From contig WBZZ01005838.1 in the NCBI GenBank assembly GCA_019918135.1, positions 102,001-166,000 on the forward strand: DNA of 64,000 nt, in the 5' to 3' direction. The DNA is from Paulinella micropora. Taxonomy: Eukaryota > Cercozoa > Imbricatea > Euglyphida > Paulinellidae. Below the pieces are notes generated by a model that was not told the DNA's origin, did no database searches, and saw only the letters and a program-made list of their open reading frames with translations. The position numbers and the translations under genes are program-made. Positions 1-9,329 of this stretch are shown here, piece by piece. The number at the start of each line of letters is the position of its first letter. Within the stretch, counting starts at the first letter, position 1.

Positions 1-1269
1 CCAATAGTATTACCTAGCGCAGCATCCGAGCAAACGCCATCATCCCAAGCAACAACCAAACATAACGCAAGCTCCACCAAAGCCGTGATATTGCACGCGC
101 CCGAGCACGAGCGGGCCCAATTGTCAGGGAGCAAGCAGCATTCTGAGCCCGCGCAGGAGTCTGCGCCAGGATTGAACAATTTAGTATCTATCATAACTAA
201 CCCTAACCACCCACGCTCGAGAGAATGTTGTATCGATTTAATCGCTATATCATTACGCGCGACGACGGGCAATTCGGTACTTTCATCAAAGCTCGCGAAC
301 GTCTTAGCGTCGTCGCTCGAAAAGGCGGGTGGAGCAAGTACAGCCGAACAGCAGCAGCAGGGGCCTTCCGACATCGCACAAGCCACAAGCTCGATCGAAC
401 CGGCGCCTCTGTCTGAACCCGAGCATGAGCAGGTCCAACGACGCAAGCAGCAGCCCCGAGAGCCTTCGCAGGAGCCTGTGGCAAAATGGCCCAGGTTATC
501 GCTGTCACACGCTATCAGCAAACAAACCCTAGGCAAAGACAATGCAAGTTCGGCACTACTAGTAGATCCGTTGCTAGCAGCAACTGCCCCAACTGTTCCT
601 ACCAACGATGGGAAGCCGAAGCTCACAGCTTCTACCAGGCCTGCGGAACGGGTAGACAAGGTCGAGACAGAGAAGCAAGAGCTATCGGTGATCGACGCGC
701 AGGAGCAGCCCCCACAACCCGCGCCTAAAAGCAGTAGTACTAACGATACGGCTGTGAGTAAAACCAAGCGCTGCGAGGTGGACGAGCCCTTCCCCGTTGA
801 ACCCAGAGACAAGGTGGCACAAAGTGTCGTGATGTCTCGGGGCCCGCACGACCTAAATAAGTGGGAAGAACAAGATATATCAAATCCAGCAGGGAAACGC
901 GTTCTGCGGCAAATATTGACAAAGATGAAATCGCTTTACAAGCGCTCGGAAGTAAAGGTAGCACCGTTGTACTTGGGTTACGTCAGGCCGCTAACCAATA
1001 CCAAACACTTCATGTCGCGTGGCCAGGTTCGTAATAAGCTCGCCTGGCACGTTGACCACATCATCCCCGCGTCGGTTGGGGGGCTAGACCACCCGCGCAA
1101 CTACGCCATCATGCCTCAAATCTTCAATACTGAATTTGGCGGGTGGTGGTCCGCCGCCAAGGCTCAGTATATCACTGTGACGGCGGCACGTCACGCCTTG
1201 TTATTTGCACAGTACGTACGCAAAAAGGTCCAGCGAAACGTAAGACTGAATGACTTGGAAATGTGGTAA
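1..1269 (+). CDS. HNH-type endonuclease-like protein, 5' end outside window
   Basis: The reading frame is open from base 1, so the true start lies upstream; the first in-window start (GTG at 85) is probably internal. The N-terminal two thirds is low-complexity, rich in Gln, Pro, Ser and Ala. The C-terminal part, from about base 900, is a folded domain with the motif WHVDHIIPASVGG (about 1044-1080) followed by a conserved-looking Asn (HPRNYAIMPQ). This matches the H-N-H pattern of HNH endonucleases. Such nucleases occur alone or in homing elements of giant viruses and protists. No DNA-binding NUMOD repeat was recognised. The domain call is moderate; the biological role is unknown. Confidence 0.55.
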   Translation, partial: PIVLPSAASEQTPSSQATTKHNASSTKAVILHAPEHERAQLSGSKQHSEPAQESAPGLNNLVSIITNPNHPRSRECCIDLIAISLRATTGNSVLSSKLANVLASSLEKAGGASTAEQQQQGPSDIAQATSSIEPAPLSEPEHEQVQRRKQQPREPSQEPVAKWPRLSLSHAISKQTLGKDNASSALLVDPLLAATAPTVPTNDGKPKLTASTRPAERVDKVETEKQELSVIDAQEQPPQPAPKSSSTNDTAVSKTKRCEVDEPFPVEPRDKVAQSVVMSRGPHDLNKWEEQDISNPAGKRVLRQILTKMKSLYKRSEVKVAPLYLGYVRPLTNTKHFMSRGQVRNKLAWHVDHIIPASVGGLDHPRNYAIMPQIFNTEFGGWWSAAKAQYITVTAARHALLFAQYVRKKVQRNVRLNDLEMW

Positions 1270-1514
1270 AAAAAGCTTGCTAAGGGTTCTTTTTGTTTTT
1301 CCAACAAGCGTAGCCCCCAGCCGGCACCACGAAGGCCCTTAACAAAGAAATGTAAATTTATATTAAATCAATTAAAGTAAAAAGCTCGGCAGACATTTTT
1401 CCATACGCCTACCCTTTGACCCCCCCCACCCCTCCCTCCTCCCCTTCCCCCCCCCCCCCCCTCTCTCTCTTTCCTCCTCTTTCTGCTCCATGCTCTTGTA
1501 CAACGTACCTCGTT

Positions 1515-1768
1515 CGCAAGAATGCCTGGGGACACGGTGAAGATTATGAAACCGAGCTGGAGCTAGAGGCCACTTTGGGCAAGGAAGTCCTGGGTGAAGA
1601 TCTACACTAAGTCTTGTACACTCTGGAGGAACCGCAAGGTCTGGTACAGATCGACACCCCAGAGTTTGAAATGCGTATTAAAAGCCTTAGGCTCCTCCGG
1701 GATAACAATTCCGACGCAATCCGATTCTTTGAGGAGCGCGGAATTCCTAGCAAGTATTTGCTCCGCTA
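1515..1768 (+). pseudogene. Fragment of an unrecognised gene
   Basis: Two short stretches with good coding character lie here in different frames: an acidic, Leu/Glu-rich one (around VRKNAWGHGEDYETELELEA) and an amphipathic one ending IPSKYLLR before a TAA at 1766. Neither has a convincing start. They look like the remains of one small gene. No family was recognised. The preceding 1270-1514 holds a TATTAAATC/AATTAAAG A/T-rich stretch and a long C-run, with no gene seen. Confidence 0.3.
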
Positions 1769-1877
1769 AGACTCTTAACACGCAATTTAAGTTTGTCGTG
1801 ACAGCTAGCCTGTGCGGACTGAGCCTGAAGAGCGACAAGGAGGGGAGAAGCGCGTTACTACTCCTTCTTTTCATTTC

Positions 1878-1903
1878 CTAGCCCACTTGCGCAAGTAGGC
1901 TAG
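1878..1903. other. 26-bp palindrome downstream of gene fragment
   Basis: The sequence reads CTAGCC, one base, ACTTGCGCAAGT, one base, GGCTAG, which is an almost perfect palindrome. It sits after the gene fragment and could form a 3' hairpin. A weaker CTAGCC...GGGCTAG pair lies just after the stop of the gene ending at 29541. Confidence 0.5.
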
Positions 1904-1907
1904 ACTT

Positions 1908-2125
1908 TTAATGCCAAGTGTAAAGCTTTGTGGAGCTCTTAATAAAAGAAAATTGTACCCAAGAGCGATGTCACTAATTTTAGGCCTGAAGATTTTAAAG
2001 ATGCCACTTCTTTAGACTATATAGCATGGCCCCTCCACCTATTCTCCCGTTTTTAGTACTCAGTGCCAAGTGTAATACATGTCAAGCTTCTCTGGGGATT
2101 CACTCCATCAAGATTTCAATCCAAT
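1908..2125 (+). repeat. Two copies of dispersed 3'-end cassette (GCCAAGTGTAA motif)
   Basis: Two imperfect copies begin TGCCAAGTGTAAAG (about 1911) and AGTGCCAAGTGTAATAC (about 2063). The first is followed by an AATAAA-containing stretch (CTTAATAAAAG). Other copies lie at about 2810, 5578-5610, 8940-8975, 9330-9385 and 13010-13045. The second copy is followed by AGATTTCAATCCAATC, shared with 11905 and 14125. No gene is seen in 1770-2190. Confidence 0.6.
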
Positions 2126-2189
2126 CTGGTTCTCAGGTACAGCCTGCCGAGCCAGACCGTTGCTACAAACTCTTGCCCCCCGGACCAGT

Positions 2190-2425
2190 TTAAAGCTGTG
2201 GCTTTAGAGGGGAAGCAAAAATAAGTAAACTTTTTTTCGGGGAGCCCACAGAGGGGGGGGGCGGCCCCCCCCCTCTCCCTTTTTTTCTTTCCTCCCTCTG
2301 AGCCCCCTGAGCCCGGGGGGCTCAAAGAACAGGGGAAGGGCAAGGGGGAGGGAGAGCGCGCAGAAGCTACCAAAAAAAATGAAACGCCTCAACTAAGCCC
2401 CCCGATGCCGGACGCCCCCCCCCCT
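2190..2425 (-). repeat. Dispersed GC-palindromic repeat (TTGAGCCCCC family)
   Basis: This block is the reverse complement, with differences, of about 9620-9760. Shared parts in order are a CTTTAGAGGGG-AGCAAAAATA segment, an AACTTTTTTT/GGGAGCCCAC segment, a long G-run/C-run palindrome, and the inverted repeat GAGCCCCCTGAGCCCGGGGGGCTC. The GCAGAAGCTACnAA...ATGAAACGCCTC end is shared with 12235-12280. It has no coding capacity and behaves like a small non-autonomous element. Confidence 0.6.
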
Positions 2426-2499
2426 TTCTCTTGTCGAGACGGCTGAACGAGTACATTTCTTTTTGGTACTTTCTTGATGGCGCAAAATATGGCGGCTTG

Positions 2500-2850
2500 G
2501 CGGTCTGTGCGTGTGATATGGCCGAAAAAGGCACGTTTCCATGCTTTTCTGGCAATACTGCCTTTTTCGGCCATATCATTCCAAGCACAAACATACTCAA
2601 ATTTGGCGACAAATTTTGTGCAAAAAAAAGAAGAGAGAAAAACAAAGAGAAAAATCTTGTTTGAAAAAAAAGGGGAGGGGGAACGGAGGGAAGAGGGAGA
2701 GGGAGGGGAGAGAGAGGGGCGCCCCTCTTCTCTTCCCCTTCCCCCTTTTTCCCCTGCTTCCCTTTTCTCCCCCCTACCCCGCCCCTTCCCTCTCCCTCTT
2801 TTAGTTTTCAGTGCCAAGATTAAAACTTTGTCAAACGTTTTCTTTTAACT
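2500..2850 (+). repeat. MITE-like repeat with CCGAAAAAGGC inverted pair
   Basis: The pair ATGGCCGAAAAAGGC (about 2518) and GCCTTTTTCGGCCATAT (about 2560) is an inverted repeat. It is followed by ATCATTCCAAGCACAAAC, an AAGAAGAGAGAAAAAC purine tract, a long polypurine/polypyrimidine segment, and TTTTCAGTGCCAAG. The same order of parts recurs at 9395-9620, and a partial copy is at 5286. This suggests a family of short non-autonomous elements ending near the GCCAAG cassette. Confidence 0.6.
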
Positions 2851-2872
2851 TTTTTTGTACATTCTTACAAAC

Positions 2873-4285
2873 CTAAAGACATTCTCTCGGACTCGTGTCG
2901 CTTTGCTTATCAAACCAGCGCTCAATCCGAGCGGCTAGGCTTGCTCGACCAAGCCACGACCCGTGAAAGCCCGGCTCTACCCACGTAAAACTCTGTGGGA
3001 ACATTGTTTGCATGTAGGGCAGATCGTAGTAGGTTAGGGGGTCCTTTGCCGAAAGCAGGAAGAGAGCGCTCGGGGAGTCCAGAAGATTTTGAGAGCAGTC
3101 AGGCCAGAAACAGAAGCGATAGGGCAGAAACTTAAAATAGCAACGACCTAGCTTTTCGTGCATCAGAAAAGCGGCAAAAAGCGTGGATACCCAGGGGTTC
3201 GAGGACCCGCCGCGCTGTGTCAGGATCGACAGGATCTGTGAGAACGGTTGACAGACCGCATTGTAGGCCAGCGTGCAGGCAGACACCGACAGCACAGGCT
3301 CAATTATGACACTGGCACGGATGTAGTAGCAACTGCCACACCTTTGCAGAAAACCATGACTCACAAGGGCCCCTAGAGACCAGCCCACAATACTAATTTC
3401 CCTGATTCCCAAGCTTTGCAAGTAGGCGTGTAGTCGAGCTAAGAATCTGTCGAGGGTAACGCCCGAGCTGGTCGCGGTGAGTTCGCCAAAGTACCAAAGC
3501 GGAGCAAAGACGGGCGCCACCACCACCTCACCGGCGGGGATTGCTCGTAGCAAGTTCCAGATCGCAGCAAACTTGCAGGTGGCGCCGTGGAAGAGCAGGA
3601 CGACACGCGAGCCTGGGCGCACAGGTCCCCGAATGACAAGAGGGAAATCCGCGTCGCGGGCCTGCCAGACCACTTCGCCCTTCCAGCAGACGTAGGCGCA
3701 CAGAAGCGAGTCCAAGGCGTACATCACGCGATTGGTGATCCAGGGCAAGTCCAGAGCGTGGGGTCGCATCTCCCAGATGGAAGAGAAACTGCGGGCGGGC
3801 TCGCGGCCACGCGGGAAGTGACGCCTCACTGCTGTCAACAGCTTCCCCGCCAAGGCTAGCTTCCTTTTCCGCGCCTGCGCCCCGGCTCTGCCAGCGCACA
3901 GAATGTCACAAAACACTTGGCGCAGTTCCTGATCTGAGCACACCGCCAAGGCGCGGAAGTTAACAAGAGGAGCCACGGCAGCCTCGATCTGTTGCGCGTC
4001 TGCTTTTCGGAAAAATTCCAAGCACGATAGTATATCAAGATCGCTTGGATTGCAATGGCTGCGCTCAATCCTCCAGTGTTCGATCATCCTACGATGGGCA
4101 GACCTAATATAGCTCTTCCATGCCAACTCACAATCAGCCAGCCCGTGAGCGTTGCCCACGCCAAGAGCCTGCGCAATGCCGAGGAAGAAGACGAAACTAA
4201 GAAATACACGTCCGACAAGATCAGAAACAACGTCAGCCCAAGCGACAACCCCTCGTACAGACCCGCCATGGCCGCAGATTTCCAA
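2873..4285 (-). CDS. Membrane-anchored alpha/beta hydrolase-like protein
   Basis: This is an intact 470-residue frame starting at ATG 4285. A hydrophobic segment near residues 20-45 (VFLSFVFFLGIAQAL) is a likely signal anchor. The C-terminal half has alpha/beta hydrolase signatures: a strand-turn VVLLFHGATCKFA (oxyanion region), the nucleophile elbow ISIVGWSLGALVSHG (Ser in G-W-S-L-G), a late Asp in LLSAKDPLTYYD, and a late His in VEPGFHGSWL. The order Ser-Asp-His fits the family. The substrate cannot be told; a lipase or esterase acting at a membrane is an inference. It is divergent from the membrane-protein gene at 4390, leaving about 100 bp for both promoters. Confidence 0.65.
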   Translation of the reverse strand: MEICGHGGSVRGVVAWADVVSDLVGRVFLSFVFFLGIAQALGVGNAHGLADCELAWKSYIRSAHRRMIEHWRIERSHCNPSDLDILSCLEFFRKADAQQIEAAVAPLVNFRALAVCSDQELRQVFCDILCAGRAGAQARKRKLALAGKLLTAVRRHFPRGREPARSFSSIWEMRPHALDLPWITNRVMYALDSLLCAYVCWKGEVVWQARDADFPLVIRGPVRPGSRVVLLFHGATCKFAAIWNLLRAIPAGEVVVAPVFAPLWYFGELTATSSGVTLDRFLARLHAYLQSLGIREISIVGWSLGALVSHGFLQRCGSCYYIRASVIIEPVLSVSACTLAYNAVCQPFSQILSILTQRGGSSNPWVSTLFAAFLMHEKLGRCYFKFLPYRFCFWPDCSQNLLDSPSALFLLSAKDPLTYYDLPYMQTMFPQSFTWVEPGFHGSWLGRASLAARIERWFDKQSDTSPRECL

Positions 4286-4389
4286 CAGAAAGAAATAGAG
4301 ACAGGGAGAGGGAAGAACTCTTTAATAAAAAACAACTATTGGTAATAGTACCTAACAAGAGAGAGAGAGAGGAAAGGAAGCTATTTGAG

Positions 4390-4767
4390 ATGGAAACAAT
4401 AATTGAAGAGGAGGTTCTCGCGGGAGTTCCCCCGACAGCAAACGATCACCGCCCGTGTGCTCTCGCCAATTCTGAATTGGAAGTACTAGAGAAAATAGCG
4501 CTGTCGAGGGGCATGGCCGACCACGAGTCTCGCCTATCCAAGTGGCGGCGGTGGGTTTTTGTTTGGCTCTCTGGCTTCGGCCCGTCAGGCTGTGCGTTCG
4601 CAGTAGCGATGTTTAACGATGCACATGCCAACTGGAAAATGACGGGACTGGAGTCTATCCTCTGGGTTTCGATTCCGTGCATGATTCTTCAGGTCTTGTG
4701 CTTTATCGGAGGATTCGCCTGTCTGCAAAACTGGGATTTCTCATCATGGGTCACGGTTCGTCCATGA
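4390..4767 (+). CDS. Membrane protein, N-terminal part
   Basis: ATG 4390 is preferred over an upstream TTG. The first about 70 residues are charged and soluble, then two hydrophobic segments follow (WVFVWLSGFGPSGCAFAVAMF and WVSIPCMILQVLCFIGGF). The frame ends at 4767 while a second membrane frame overlaps it from 4677. The two probably belong to one multi-pass protein locus, because the coding character passes from one to the other. No family was recognised. Confidence 0.45.
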   Translation: METIIEEEVLAGVPPTANDHRPCALANSELEVLEKIALSRGMADHESRLSKWRRWVFVWLSGFGPSGCAFAVAMFNDAHANWKMTGLESILWVSIPCMILQVLCFIGGFACLQNWDFSSWVTVRP

Positions 4768-5288
4768 GAAAGAAGGAAGCGCTTTTAAGCAACTGGTCCA
4801 ATACTGCTATCTGCGGCGCTCTGCTCTTTACCATCACCTTTGCTATGCTTCCCGCTGTGCCCAAAAACGACGGACTGCAATTTTCTTTCATCACACAATA
4901 TTACGTGCTCTGGACGTGGATGGCATCGGGCAACACGTGGTTTGCTCTTATGCTTAGTGGCGTAGCCTCGCTGTTTCTCGGAGCGTACGATGAAAAGGAG
5001 TCGTTGCAGTTTATGGCTCGTTTCCCGACACCGCTTGGGGCACCCGTATTTACCACTCTTCTGGGCATTATGTTTCTCTATATGTCTGCCTCTCTGTATG
5101 TGTGGGAGGTGTACGGAAAAGTGGCGGGAGGCACGGTGTGCCTGATCTGGCCCTTTGGCATTTTCGGAGTCGTCAATGAAGGTTGGCAGATGGCTTTCTG
5201 GCACCCCATTGAGTTTACAAACCCCCCCCCTGCCCCACAGTCGGGGTTGCAACCTCATGACGGGAAAGACTGGGTGAACAGTCTGTGA
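4746..5288 (+). CDS. Membrane protein, C-terminal part, four hydrophobic segments
   Basis: The frame has ATGs at 4746 and 4764. It contains about four membrane segments: TAICGALLFTITFAMLP, TWFALMLSGVASLFLGA, APVFTTLLGIMFLYMSASLY and GGTVCLIWPFGIFGVV. The last about 35 residues are hydrophilic and end shortly before a CGGCCGAAAAAGGC repeat. It is likely the continuation of the preceding entry. Trp-rich loops (YYVLWTWMASGNTW) are notable. No transporter family was recognised. Confidence 0.45.
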   Translation: MGHGSSMRKKEALLSNWSNTAICGALLFTITFAMLPAVPKNDGLQFSFITQYYVLWTWMASGNTWFALMLSGVASLFLGAYDEKESLQFMARFPTPLGAPVFTTLLGIMFLYMSASLYVWEVYGKVAGGTVCLIWPFGIFGVVNEGWQMAFWHPIEFTNPPPAPQSGLQPHDGKDWVNSL

Positions 5289-5612
5289 TACGGCCGAAAA
5301 AGGCAACAAAGGTGTTTTTACTTGGGGCCTTTTCACGAACCCGACGGCGTCCTGTCCGTGCCATGGCTCGGCCACCGTGCGCAAGGTCTGCGGGAATATG
5401 CAAAATATAAAAAGAGGAAAAAACAATTTTTTGCCCGACAACCAAAGAAACAGACGGGAAAGGAGAGGGGGAGAGGGAGATGCCTCGTTCTCTGCTCCTC
5501 TCCGTTCCCTTTCCCACCCCCGCCCCTGCCCCTGAAGCTGCATATTAAGGATGTGCCGAGTCTGTAAAAATATGCTGAATTAAAGCTCGACGGTCTTACA
5601 CTTGGCGGCAGC
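5284..5612. repeat. Partial copies of dispersed repeats, ending in GCCAAGTGTAAGACC cassette
   Basis: GATACGGCCGAAAAAGGC at about 5286 is a partial copy of the 2500-2850 family. Purine-rich A/G tracts and a TATAAAAAG box (5403) follow. At 5575-5612, read on the minus strand, is GCCAAGTGTAAGACCGTC followed by GAGCTTTAA, the clearest copy of the 3' cassette. It supplies the last codons (AKCKTVEL, stop) of the minus-strand gene ending at 5580. Confidence 0.6.
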
Positions 5613-5945
5613 CACTACGCAGGCGTCCCGGGCCGCTGGCCACAAGAGTGACCACACTTGCAGAGGAGACTGCGTGCTCTCTGCGGAACTGACCTCGATG
5701 CTGAGACCTTGCAGCACGCGCTGCAAGAGGTTCATCAAGGCCACTACTTCGTCGTGCCTGTCTTCCGTCCACTCTGCGACGTGGATGTCTGTACCCCAGA
5801 CAAAATTGTCTTCTCCGTAGCCCACGAGGTGCCGTAGGTCGTGCCTCACCGACTCCCCACCCGGCACAGCGAGCGGAACGTACCACGCGGTGGACGGCTC
5901 GTGCTCTTTTGTGCGCGCAGCACAATCAGCAACGCAGGTATCTCC
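5580..5945 (-). CDS. C-terminal part of unrecognised protein, tail encoded by repeat cassette
   Basis: This is coding-like sequence in the frame ending at 5580 (for example YVPLAVPGGESVRHDLRHL, then a Trp/Glu-rich stretch and VVALMNLLQRVLQGLSIEV). It follows the gene piece at 5900-6568, which is in another frame. Its final residues AKCKTVEL and stop lie exactly in the dispersed GCCAAGTGTAAGACC cassette. No known domain was recognised. Confidence 0.4.
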   Translation of the reverse strand, partial: GDTCVADCAARTKEHEPSTAWYVPLAVPGGESVRHDLRHLVGYGEDNFVWGTDIHVAEWTEDRHDEVVALMNLLQRVLQGLSIEVSSAESTQSPLQVWSLLWPAARDACVVAAAKCKTVEL

Positions 5946-6568
5946 CAATTGACTCTCGAGCCGGGGTTGTAGCCAAAGCACATCATTAGCGGGGCCAGCA
6001 CGGGCCGCGTAGCATAGTAGTGTTCCCAGGCATAAAACTGCTCCTGGACCGCGTCCAGACACTCCTTAAGGTTGCTTTCCCACTTCTGTTCGTCTTCGTC
6101 GTACTGCAGAACGAGGTCGGTGTCCAGCCGGCGGGTTACCCACGTGCAGCAGCCGCGCCGAGCTTCCGCTTTTGGGATGCCGGCCACGGCACGCAACACC
6201 GCCAGGGCGTGGCGGACCTCGAGGGTCGGCTGCTGCAGTTGGCAGTGGACCCACTCTGCCGTGTGGCGGCGGGGCCCGGAAGATCGCAGCAGGCGTAGCA
6301 ACTCCTTGCTCGCCTTCGCGTTGGTTTTCGCTACCTGGGCCCATGCCGACTGTGGGTGCTTCAACGACGGGCTGCGGTATTTGCTCCACTTCACCAATCT
6401 GCTTTGGACCCATGCTTCTGCGCCCGCGTTGTCTTTGGCATCGGCTAACAGCAGGCTGGCTGAGGGCACAAAGGGTTCGACCACCGGCTGTGCACGGCCG
6501 GCAGAGCCGGCCGGGGCGCCACTGTCGCTTCCCAAGTTAGTGCAGACCCTTTTGCGCGGCCGCGACAT
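5900..6568 (-). CDS. Unrecognised soluble protein, N-terminal part
   Basis: Starts at ATG 6568 with a basic N-terminus (MSRPRKRVC, possible nuclear signal), followed by an Ala/Pro-rich linker and a helical, Trp-containing region (AWVQSRLVKWSKYRS, EQFYAWEHYYATRPVLAPL). It is divergent from the RING-protein gene at 6797, with a G/C-run repeat pair between them. I see no catalytic motif. Confidence 0.4.
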
Positions 6569-6796
6569 GGCCGGGCAGCAGAAGCAGGCAGAAGGTCTTT
6601 TTGAGCGCCTAGCCGCGGGGCGTCGACCCTTTGCCCACTCGGAGCGCCCCGGGGGGGGGGGGGGGGCACCCCCCCCTCCCCCATTCGGAGCACCGGGGGG
6701 AGGGGGGTGCTTCTACCCCTTCCCCTGCTCCTTCTCCATTATCTCGCGTCCCCGTTCTCAGACGGGTAGGAGGAGGAGGGGAAAATATAAAAATCC
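6569..6796. promoter_or_regulatory. Divergent intergenic region with two G-run/C-run palindromes and TATA-like box
   Basis: Both flanking genes start here. It holds two tandem units of GGAGC(G/A)CC, a G-run and a C-run (about 6641-6680 and 6682-6715). An AATATAAAAATCC box lies at 6783-6795, directly before ATG 6797. The TATA-like box is a plausible promoter of the plus-strand gene. The palindromes are of the dispersed type seen elsewhere. Confidence 0.4.
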
Positions 6797-8260
6797 ATGC
6801 AAGCACGGGTACTCGCAGCGACCGCTGACGACGATGAGGGCCAAAACACGACGCCTCGCCTGTCTCCGCGCCTGGTAGAGGCATGCTGGCTGACTAGCAC
6901 GACCACAGAGCTGTTTGAGCCCGCTGCATTGTCGACGGACAACCTGCCGTTTTTGCGTCAAGCCCAGGCGTGCCAAGGGCTGTGGCTGACCATGCTTGAA
7001 AAGTCGATCCGCGGGGGCGATCTGGCACGGGCACAGAGTTTGCTACAAGCTTGGTGTGCGGAGGCTGAGGATAGTGCGAGCGCGCTCAGGAGTCTCATAC
7101 CTGGCGGCCTTTTTTCGCACAAGGGGCCGGCTGGCGCGGGAGTGCTGCGCCAGCGGTTGTGGGCGCTGTTGTGCCGCTTGGCGACCGATGGGGTGTGCGC
7201 TCCGCCGCTGCACGGTCCGTGGTGGAGCGGCGTGGACGCGCTAGACCAAGCACCGGCCCGTGCTGTGGGACAGTACAAGCTGGCGCAGAGGGCGCTGGCT
7301 ATGGTGCGCGAATCAGCGGTGGAGGCGAACCTGAGTGTCCTGTCGTCGATGGTGGCCCAGGCACGCCCCGCCCCGGACATGCCGCCCTTGTTGTACGCGA
7401 GCACGTGGGCCAGCTGGCTAGGCGCTGCGGGTCGCGTGTGGCAGGCCCTGCGCGCGCGTTACCCGGCGGAGAAGGTGCTCCGGTCGGTGCTGACGCAGTT
7501 GTGCGCGCCGCGGGGCTCGCCCAACCGCAAGTACCAGGTTTTCGCGCTTGAGATGTTGCTGGTGGACATTTGCAAGATGATGCAGCTCGAGCCGAGCCCG
7601 CCACATGACTACATGCTCCTCATGAGTTCGCTGGTCATGATGTTTTTGAACACGTCGCTAGTACAGTTCGAGCGCGACGAGGTGTGGGCCATACTAGGCG
7701 ACGCCAGCGACATGCTGCGGTTGTCGGATCCGAGGTGGCTCTCCGCGGCTATGACGGCGCGATCTCCCGTGCTGCTGCACTTCTTATTGCGGCTCAACCC
7801 GCCGCCGAGTGCGCCGCGCTGCCGGGCGCTGCTAGAGATGGCGGTTTCCATCACGTGCATGCCGGCGACCGATGACGACGACAGCTTTGTGGTGCAGGCG
7901 AGGTCCGTGCCACAAGCTCTGTGCCTGGCCGGCATCTTGGCACGTGAGGGCGCGTCGCTGCAAGGCGCGTGGCTCGAGAGCTGGGGGCCGGACTTTGTTG
8001 TGTCCCATGCTTACTGGCACAATCTGCGGCCTCGGCTGATTGCGCAGGGGCTCAAGTCGCCCGCAGAGCTACTTGTGTACTTGGACGAGCTGTGCGATGA
8101 CGCGTGGCTGGCTAGTCTGGAAGCGGAAGAGAGCAGCAGTGAGGAACAAGACGAAAACAACGACGAGGAACCTCGGCAGGACGAGGACGCGCCCGGCCCC
8201 TCGGCGGACGAGGGGGCCGAGGACTGGGCCGAGGAAAACGAGCGGGGAGCCCTGCGGCCG
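6797..8260 (+). CDS. Large helical protein upstream of RING domain
   Basis: ATG 6797 is the natural start. About 460 residues of Ala/Leu-rich helical sequence (for example QYKLAQRALAMVRESAVEA, FALEMLLVDICKMMQLEP, SPVLLHFLLRLNPPPSAP) are followed by an acidic Ser/Glu/Asp-rich stretch (SSSEEQDENNDEEPRQDEDA). It resembles a helical-repeat scaffold but no repeat unit is regular enough to name. The coding signal then passes to the RING-bearing frame of the next entry, so both probably belong to one locus. Confidence 0.5.
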
Positions 8261-8891
8261 CTGCGAGGATTGCCGGCAGGAGGCAGCCAAGCGCCAGCTG
8301 GCGGTCGCGTGCCAGGAACTGGAGACCAAGCAGAAAGAGCTGGCCGGCGCAGAGGAGAGCGCGCGGCAGCTGCGGCGCCAGAACGAAAAGCTCAGGGTGG
8401 ACGCGGCCCGCGCGCGCGAGGAGTTGGAACGTCTGGCACAGAAGCTGCAGGCAACCCGCGCGCTGTGCACCCAGGCAAAACGCTTGCTGCGCCAGTTGCG
8501 CAAGAAAGAGAACAAAAGCACCAGCTGCTACGAGCACAAAGACACCGGCGGGGCCGTCGCGGCCCCGGCTGCCAGCAGCAGCAGCGCGGCGGCCTGGGCC
8601 GAGAACGTCGCGCGGCTGAACCCCGAGCTCTGGCCCGACGCGGACGACAAGGGTGCGATAGGCGCCGCGCTGGCCGCCCTCGACGGCCTGCGCGCTAAGC
8701 TCGCCGACCAGCAGGCCAAGCTAGCACGCGTGTGCTGCGCCGTTTGCCTTGAAGAGCCCGGAGAGGGCTCAGCACGAATTACCACGTTTTTTCCGTGCGG
8801 GCATAATCGGGTCTGTACCGACTGCGCGGCGCAGCTGAAGGTCTGCCCGCTGTGCCGACGCGAAATTAGAGAATTCGTTGTGCCCGTGTGA
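8240..8891 (+). CDS. Coiled-coil and C3HC4 RING-finger protein part
   Basis: It opens with a CxxC pair (CGRCEDC), then a coiled coil of about 80 residues (ELETKQKELAGAEES, REELERLAQKLQAT), a short Ser-rich linker, and a C-terminal RING: CCAVCLEE, a loop with FFPCGHNRVCTDC, and CPLCRREI, giving C-x2-C, C-x-H-x4-C-x2-C and C-x2-C. RINGs of this kind bind E2 enzymes and act as ubiquitin ligases. The position at the very C-terminus resembles IAP/MULAN-type RINGs and viral E3 proteins. E3 activity is inferred from the family. Confidence 0.7.
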
Positions 8892-8899
8892 AACAAACA

Positions 8900-8980
8900 G
8901 GGCGCGGGCGCGCCAAGAAAGTGCGAAAAAAAAAGTACGCTTAATTAAAGCTTGATGGTCTTACACCTTGGCAATAGGAA
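8900..8980 (-). repeat. 3' cassette copy with GGCGCGCCAAGAAA flank
   Basis: GGGCGCGCCAAGAAAGTGCG, then TTAATTAAAGCTTGATGGTC and TTACACCTTGG. The same order recurs at 12980-13045 (GGGCGCGCCAAGAAACTGC, TTATTAAAGCTCGAC, GTCTTACACGTGG). It lies just after the RING gene, in the opposite orientation to it. Confidence 0.6.
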
Positions 8981-9109
8981 CTAAAGAGAGGGTGCAAGAC
9001 TTTAATAAGTTCTGAGCCAGGGCCGGCATGCCAGGACCCCCGCCAGAGCTCCGCAAAGAGCAAGCAGCGCGAGCCTAAGCAGACACGGGCGCTCGATCCA
9101 CGCTTTTCC

Positions 9110-9328
9110 ATGTGTAATAAATGCAAGAAGCCCCGCCCCTACGAGCTGCGGGCACACAAGGACCGTTTGGCTGAATTCCTGCTGCGCTGGGAGCCGTTTT
9201 TGTGCTCCGAAGTTGGTTGTGTGGATTGCCACCTAAAGCCAGTGTGGCCTCAGTTGCGGGATCTCCGCGGGAGCGACACGACGGGGGTGGACTCACCCGC
9301 CTCTTCCCTATCCCTTTCCCTCTCCTAG
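9110..9328 (+). CDS. Small Cys-rich open frame, possible gene remnant
   Basis: A 72-codon frame from ATG 9110 with CNKCKK near the start and CSEVGCVDCHLKP in the middle, which could bind zinc. The last about 15 residues read through a CT-rich tract that belongs to the repeat region, so the true end is doubtful. It lies among dispersed repeats and may be a fragment. No family was recognised. Confidence 0.25.
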   Translation: MCNKCKKPRPYELRAHKDRLAEFLLRWEPFLCSEVGCVDCHLKPVWPQLRDLRGSDTTGVDSPASSLSLSLS

Positions 9329-9329
9329 T

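Noticed and set aside
2389-2848. Several overlapping frames in the 2.4-2.85 kb stretch as genes
   Set aside because: They read through dispersed repeats and polypurine tracts and repeat again at 9.4-9.7 kb.
4286-4389. TTTAATAAAAAACAAC as a promoter
   Set aside because: It is in the divergent gap and A/T-rich, but there is no second example to support it.
8278-8698. The Arg/Gly-rich second half of the long frame that ends at 8698
   Set aside because: The coiled-coil and RING protein lies in the overlapping frame and is far better coded.
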